Translations under genes and position numbers: made by a program
Source of the DNA: Micromonospora costi
GTDB lineage: Bacteria > Actinomycetota > Actinomycetes > Mycobacteriales > Micromonosporaceae
DNA length: 64,000 nt
Assembly: GCF_003626655.1 (NCBI RefSeq)
Contig: NZ_RBAN01000004.1
Location: forward strand, 773,445 to 837,444
Direction: 5' to 3'
Notes under the pieces: generated by a model
Databases searched by the model: none
The model's input: the letters and a program-made list of their open reading frames with translations, nothing else
Told to the model about the DNA's origin: nothing
Part shown: positions 61,579 to 64,000 of the stretch, piece by piece
How positions within the stretch are numbered: position 1 is the first letter of the stretch
How the letters are laid out: each line of letters starts with the position of its first letter

Positions 61579-61765
61579 GCCGTGGTGGGATGCGGCGCGG
61601 AGTGTGCGGGGCCGCCCCTCCTCCAAGGTCAAGGGCGCTTCGCGTCGCTGACGCGACGGCCCTGCGGGCCGCCCTTGACCCCGGAGCCTCTGCGACCCCT
61701 CAGGCCTGCGTTGCCAGCAGGCCAGGGGCCTGCCCGGGGTGCACGCACCGCATCCCCACCACGGC
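61579..61765. repeat. 187-bp inverted-repeat-bounded structured element
   Basis: Terminal repeats GCCGTGGTGGGATGCGG (61579-61595) and CCGCATCCCCACCACGGC (61748-61765) are inverted copies differing by one base insertion. In the middle GGTCAAGGGCG (61627-61637) pairs with CGCCCTTGACC (61670-61680), enclosing two smaller hairpins (CGTCGC/GCGACG and GGCCC/GGGCC), a three-way-junction shape. Another hairpin, GCAGGCC-AGG-GGCCTGC, follows at about 61718-61734. No coding frame or clear target-site duplication is present. It looks like a MITE-like or REP-like element or a structured RNA. Confidence 0.65.
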
Positions 61766-61847
61766 CTCATCACGCAGCAAGCCGGCTAGTCACTCTGAAC
61801 AGAGCGTCTTGTGCTGGGACTTAGTGATGGCCGGCAAAGATCGGCAC

Positions 61848-62306
61848 TCAGTTGTGCAGCGGGATAGCGGGGCACTCGAACTGCTTGACGACACCGGTGT
61901 CGACGGCACTCCCAGCCGTCACCGCTGCCCGAACCTCCAGGACCGAATCCAGCACCCCGTCGCCGTCCAGGTCACCGTTGGTCACGGCGGCGGCGTAGCC
62001 CGCAGGGAATGCCAGCGCATGAACCTGCCACCGGCCGCCGTTGTAGCCGGCGTCGCCTGGTGCTGCCTCGGCCACGTTCTGCTGCACGTCTCCGAAGCTG
62101 TAGATGACGTCCCACGCGCGGTCGGGTGCGCCAGTGTGCGACAAGTCCGTCGGGGTACCGACGGTCCGGTAGAGCTGTCCATCCACGTAGAACGCCGGAC
62201 CGGTTACCCCAGCCGAGGCCTGTCCGGCCAGGCCCAGGACGGCGGCTGCGGCGACAGCCGCACCCGCGCCGAATACACGCAGCGCGCGAACACGTACGTT
62301 CTGCAT
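61848..62306 (-). CDS. Small secreted protein of unknown function
   Basis: ATG 62306 (152 residues) has AAGGAG six bases upstream. A signal peptide (RVRALRVFGAGAAVAAAAVL to QASA, residue about 33) precedes a mature domain with GPAFYVDGQLYRTVGTPTDL, WDVIYSFGDVQQNVAEAAPG and GDLDGDGVLDSVLEV. The last stretch resembles a calcium-binding DxDxDG loop. A single Cys is near the C-terminus. Similar short secreted proteins are annotated as hypothetical in actinobacteria. It has no operon partner. Confidence 0.85.
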   Translation of the reverse strand: MQNVRVRALRVFGAGAAVAAAAVLGLAGQASAGVTGPAFYVDGQLYRTVGTPTDLSHTGAPDRAWDVIYSFGDVQQNVAEAAPGDAGYNGGRWQVHALAFPAGYAAAVTNGDLDGDGVLDSVLEVRAAVTAGSAVDTGVVKQFECPAIPLHN

Positions 62307-62579
62307 AGTTTCTCCTTCGAGGTCAATCGGCGTCAGACGTGCGCCGGATTCCAAGGAAACAACACCGGACCCCGTATGAACTTACGAAACAATGACCGGT
62401 TCAATTCAGAGCCCAGAGCTTGTGCAGGCGTGACGCCCACCCTCCGTCACCGACACGCGAGCCAGCCGGGGCGCGCCCGCCCCGCCCCGACCTGTGCCGC
62501 TGATGTTCGACCTCGCTGCCGTCGACTTCTCCGGCGAGCCACGGTCTCACCGACATTGCCGGTGGTCTCCCCGCTTCGA
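62307..62579. other. Intergenic region, nothing recognised
   Basis: It lies upstream of the small secreted protein gene. A slightly A/T-richer part (62366-62410) probably holds its promoter. No convincing box pair or gene was found. Confidence 0.4.
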
Positions 62580-62615
62580 GGGGCTGCGGACGCGTACGGG
62601 CACGTCCGCAGCCCC
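62580..62615 (-). terminator. 13-bp hairpin terminator after the SDR gene
   Basis: GGGGCTGCGGACG (62580-62592) pairs perfectly with CGTCCGCAGCCCC (62603-62615). It lies 34 bases beyond the SDR stop on the minus strand. Confidence 0.8.
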
Positions 62616-62634
62616 GCCGGCGCGAATGCCGGCG
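62615..62634 (-). terminator. Additional GC hairpin after the SDR gene
   Basis: CGCCGGC and GCCGGCG (7 bp, loop GCGAAT) directly adjoin the larger terminator hairpin, nearer to the SDR stop codon. Confidence 0.5.
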
Positions 62635-62648
62635 TTACGTTTCGAGCG

Positions 62649-63422
62649 TCAGTTACGGCCGGCCATGATGCCGCCGTCGACGTCGACGATGGCGCCGGTC
62701 ATCCAGCTCGACTTGTCTGACAGCAGGAATGACGCCGCATTCGCGATGTCCTCCGGGCTGCCGACACGCCCCAGCGGGTGGAAGCTGTCGAAGCTGTCGA
62801 CGGTCTCATCGAGCTTGTCCGCTGGGACGAAGCCCAGGTACAGGGGTGTCTTCACGACCGCGGGCGCGACCGCGTTGACCCGGATGCGGTGCGGCGCCAG
62901 CTCGATCGCGAGGGCCTTGGTGAACGAGTGCAGGCCACCCTTCTGCACCGAGTAGCCGGTATGCGGCGTCGCCGCGATGCCCTGGTGCGCCCACATCGAG
63001 CCGATGTTGACGATGGCGCCGCCCCGGCCCCCGGCGACCATGCCCGCGACGACGGTCTGCGTGATGAAGAACAGCGCGCGGTTCAGTTCGTTGTACGAGT
63101 CGTAGAAGGCTTCGTCGTACTCGCTAAACGCCTTCGGGATGAAGAAGCCCGCGGCGTTGACGAGCAGGGTCGCGTCGGCGTGCTCGGCGGCGAGCTGCTT
63201 TCGGACCTCGGGCACCTGGTCGCGGTCGGTCAGCTCAGCCGTGATGCCCCATGCCTTTCCGTTCCGCGACAAGGCCTCGACTGCAGTCCCGACCTTGTCC
63301 TGGTCTCGTCCGGTGATCACGGCGGTGCCACCTCCGGCGACCACCTGGTGGGCCGTGGCGAGGCCCATGCCGCTGCTGCCACCGACGACCACGACTTTGC
63401 GGCCCTCGAAGCTCTCACTCAT
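62649..63422 (-). CDS. Short-chain dehydrogenase/reductase
   Basis: The 257-residue classical SDR has the cofactor motif VVGGSSGMGLATA (residues 12-24), VNAAG (89-92), catalytic Ser142 and YSVQK with Tyr157 and Lys161. The C-terminal LLSDKSSWMTGAIVDVDGGI is standard. Arg39 in TGRDQ after the second strand suggests NADPH use. The gene faces a divergent, partly visible gene (63912 onward); their promoters share the half-site AGTCCACTC. Confidence 0.93.
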   Translation of the reverse strand: MSESFEGRKVVVVGGSSGMGLATAHQVVAGGGTAVITGRDQDKVGTAVEALSRNGKAWGITAELTDRDQVPEVRKQLAAEHADATLLVNAAGFFIPKAFSEYDEAFYDSYNELNRALFFITQTVVAGMVAGGRGGAIVNIGSMWAHQGIAATPHTGYSVQKGGLHSFTKALAIELAPHRIRVNAVAPAVVKTPLYLGFVPADKLDETVDSFDSFHPLGRVGSPEDIANAASFLLSDKSSWMTGAIVDVDGGIMAGRN

Positions 63423-63569
63423 TACGGTTGTTCCTTTCCACCCACCGAACCGCGATTAGTGTTCGCAGAACCCGTCCCGCGAAAGTGGCGCGACGTCCGT
63501 GGAACTCGGCGCCGGTGGGTCTGAGTCGGGCAGCTCGCGCTAGCGGCGGCACCCAGTCGGACGCCCCGA

Positions 63570-63598
63570 ACCTAGTCGCGGTACAACTGGTCGGTCAA
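63570..63598 (-). promoter_or_regulatory. Predicted SDR promoter
   Basis: On the minus strand TTGACC (63593-63598) and CTAGGT (63570-63575) are 17 bases apart. AGTCCACTC adjoins the -35 box (63598-63606). The predicted transcript would have a leader of about 140 bases. Confidence 0.5.
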
Positions 63599-63812
63599 GT
63601 CCACTCTTGGCGCCAATCACCTGCTTGGACAGCAACAAACCTTTGCCCGCGACGGAGGAACATGCCGCGAGCCCACTCGACCTCGACGACGGACCCGGCA
63701 CGCGCACCGCCGATATATATGCAGGTCAGACGCGGTGGCTCCAGAGAACCCCTGCCACCTCCCGCCCGAACCGATCAGAGCAGAGTCGCCGACGGCACAG
63801 GAACGCCCGAGG

Positions 63813-63856
63813 TTGACCTTGTCCGCACCCGAGCGTTAGTTGGACCACATAGTCCA
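63813..63856 (+). promoter_or_regulatory. Predicted promoter and dyad before the right-edge gene
   Basis: TTGACC (63813-63818) and TTAGTT (63836-63841) are separated by 17 bases. TGGAC-CACATA-GTCCA (63841-63856) lies at the expected start site and carries the same AGTCCACTC half-site as the SDR promoter. Confidence 0.5.
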
Positions 63857-63911
63857 CTCGCCGACCGAATTTCTTCGCTTCGAGATCGTCGACGCCGACA
63901 GGAGCACCGAG

Positions 63912-64000
63912 ATGACCGACGTGACCATCACCAACCGGCGGGCCGACAGCTCGGCCAACGAGAATCTGGCCACGCTCGCCCGCCACGGCGCCGACACCTT
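63912..64000 (+). CDS. Partial CDS running off the right edge
   Basis: ATG 63912 has AGGAG about nine bases upstream and opens 29 codons without stop: TDVTITNRRADSSANENLAT, then LARHGADT. The codon use is like neighbouring genes. Too little is visible for a family. It is divergent from the SDR gene and probably co-regulated with it. Confidence 0.65.
   Translation, partial: MTDVTITNRRADSSANENLATLARHGADT

Larger units (their letters stand above)
63423..63911. other. 489-bp divergent control region
   Basis: No gene is supported: plus frame 63607-63816 lacks a ribosome site and family traits. The region holds two outward-facing promoters and repeated AGTCCACTC half-sites. An A/T patch (ATATATAT near 63713-63720) stands out. 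Confidence 0.5.

Overview
The window is uniformly GC-rich (I estimate about 70%, not computed). It has strong G/C bias at third codon positions, many GTG/TTG starts and frequent 4-base ATGA/GTGA gene overlaps. The mix of an MmyB-type XRE regulator, HisKA_3/LuxR two-component pair, GH15 enzyme, YcnI/CopCD copper genes and secreted peptidases points to a chromosomal segment of a high-GC actinomycete. A Micromonospora-like organism is my guess, not a demonstrated assignment. I see no rRNA, tRNA, CRISPR array, phage or complete insertion sequence.

Layout. (1) 1-3.6 kb: drug/peptide-type ABC exporter genes (minus) facing a histidine kinase/response regulator pair. (2) 3.7-20 kb: mostly single genes: MFS efflux pump, DUF389 membrane protein, XRE regulator facing a SnoaL-like protein, secreted M1 metallopeptidase, a HipA-like kinase paired with DUF3037, AraC/GyrI-like and MerR regulators, serine hydrolase, GH15 enzyme, BBE-type flavoenzyme, an anchored surface protein and a PepE-type peptidase. 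(3) 20.3-24.6 kb: a TetR gene facing a five-gene redox/detoxification operon. (4) 24.7-28.7 kb: a TetR gene facing a MacB/FtsX-type ABC system with a 38-residue membrane peptide.

(5) 28.7-38.2 kb: a hydroxyproline locus. One arm is livK-H-M-G-F, a two-cysteine proline racemase/hydroxyproline epimerase and a GntR regulator. The divergent arm is aconitase X large and small subunits plus an ornithine-cyclodeaminase-family reductase, which fits cis-3-hydroxy-L-proline to pyrroline-2-carboxylate to proline. Both ends of the divergent arm carry enzyme remnants: an aldehyde dehydrogenase C-terminus and probably an FAD oxidoreductase N-terminus. This suggests a trans-4-hydroxyproline branch that was lost. 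(6) 38.2-44.3 kb: a five-gene minus operon of LVIVD-repeat protein, orphan periplasmic binding protein, CopC-CopD fusion, lipoprotein and YcnI protein. (7) 44.9-48 kb: two secreted hydrolases (M14, CocE/S15-like).

(8) 48.3-61 kb: an acid catabolism island. It has a YdiJ-like FAD/Fe-S dehydrogenase, an NMT1-type ABC importer, a DUF6282 hydrolase, three GntR regulators (one a pseudogene) and LigJ, GalD/LigU and LigK homologues. These last three convert 4-oxalomesaconate to pyruvate and oxaloacetate. No ring-cleavage dioxygenase is present, so the imported substrate is unknown. A palindromic operator recurs at both promoters of this island. (9) 61-64 kb: a frameshifted gene remnant, a 187-bp inverted-repeat-bounded structured element, a small secreted protein, an SDR and the start of a gene that runs off the right edge.
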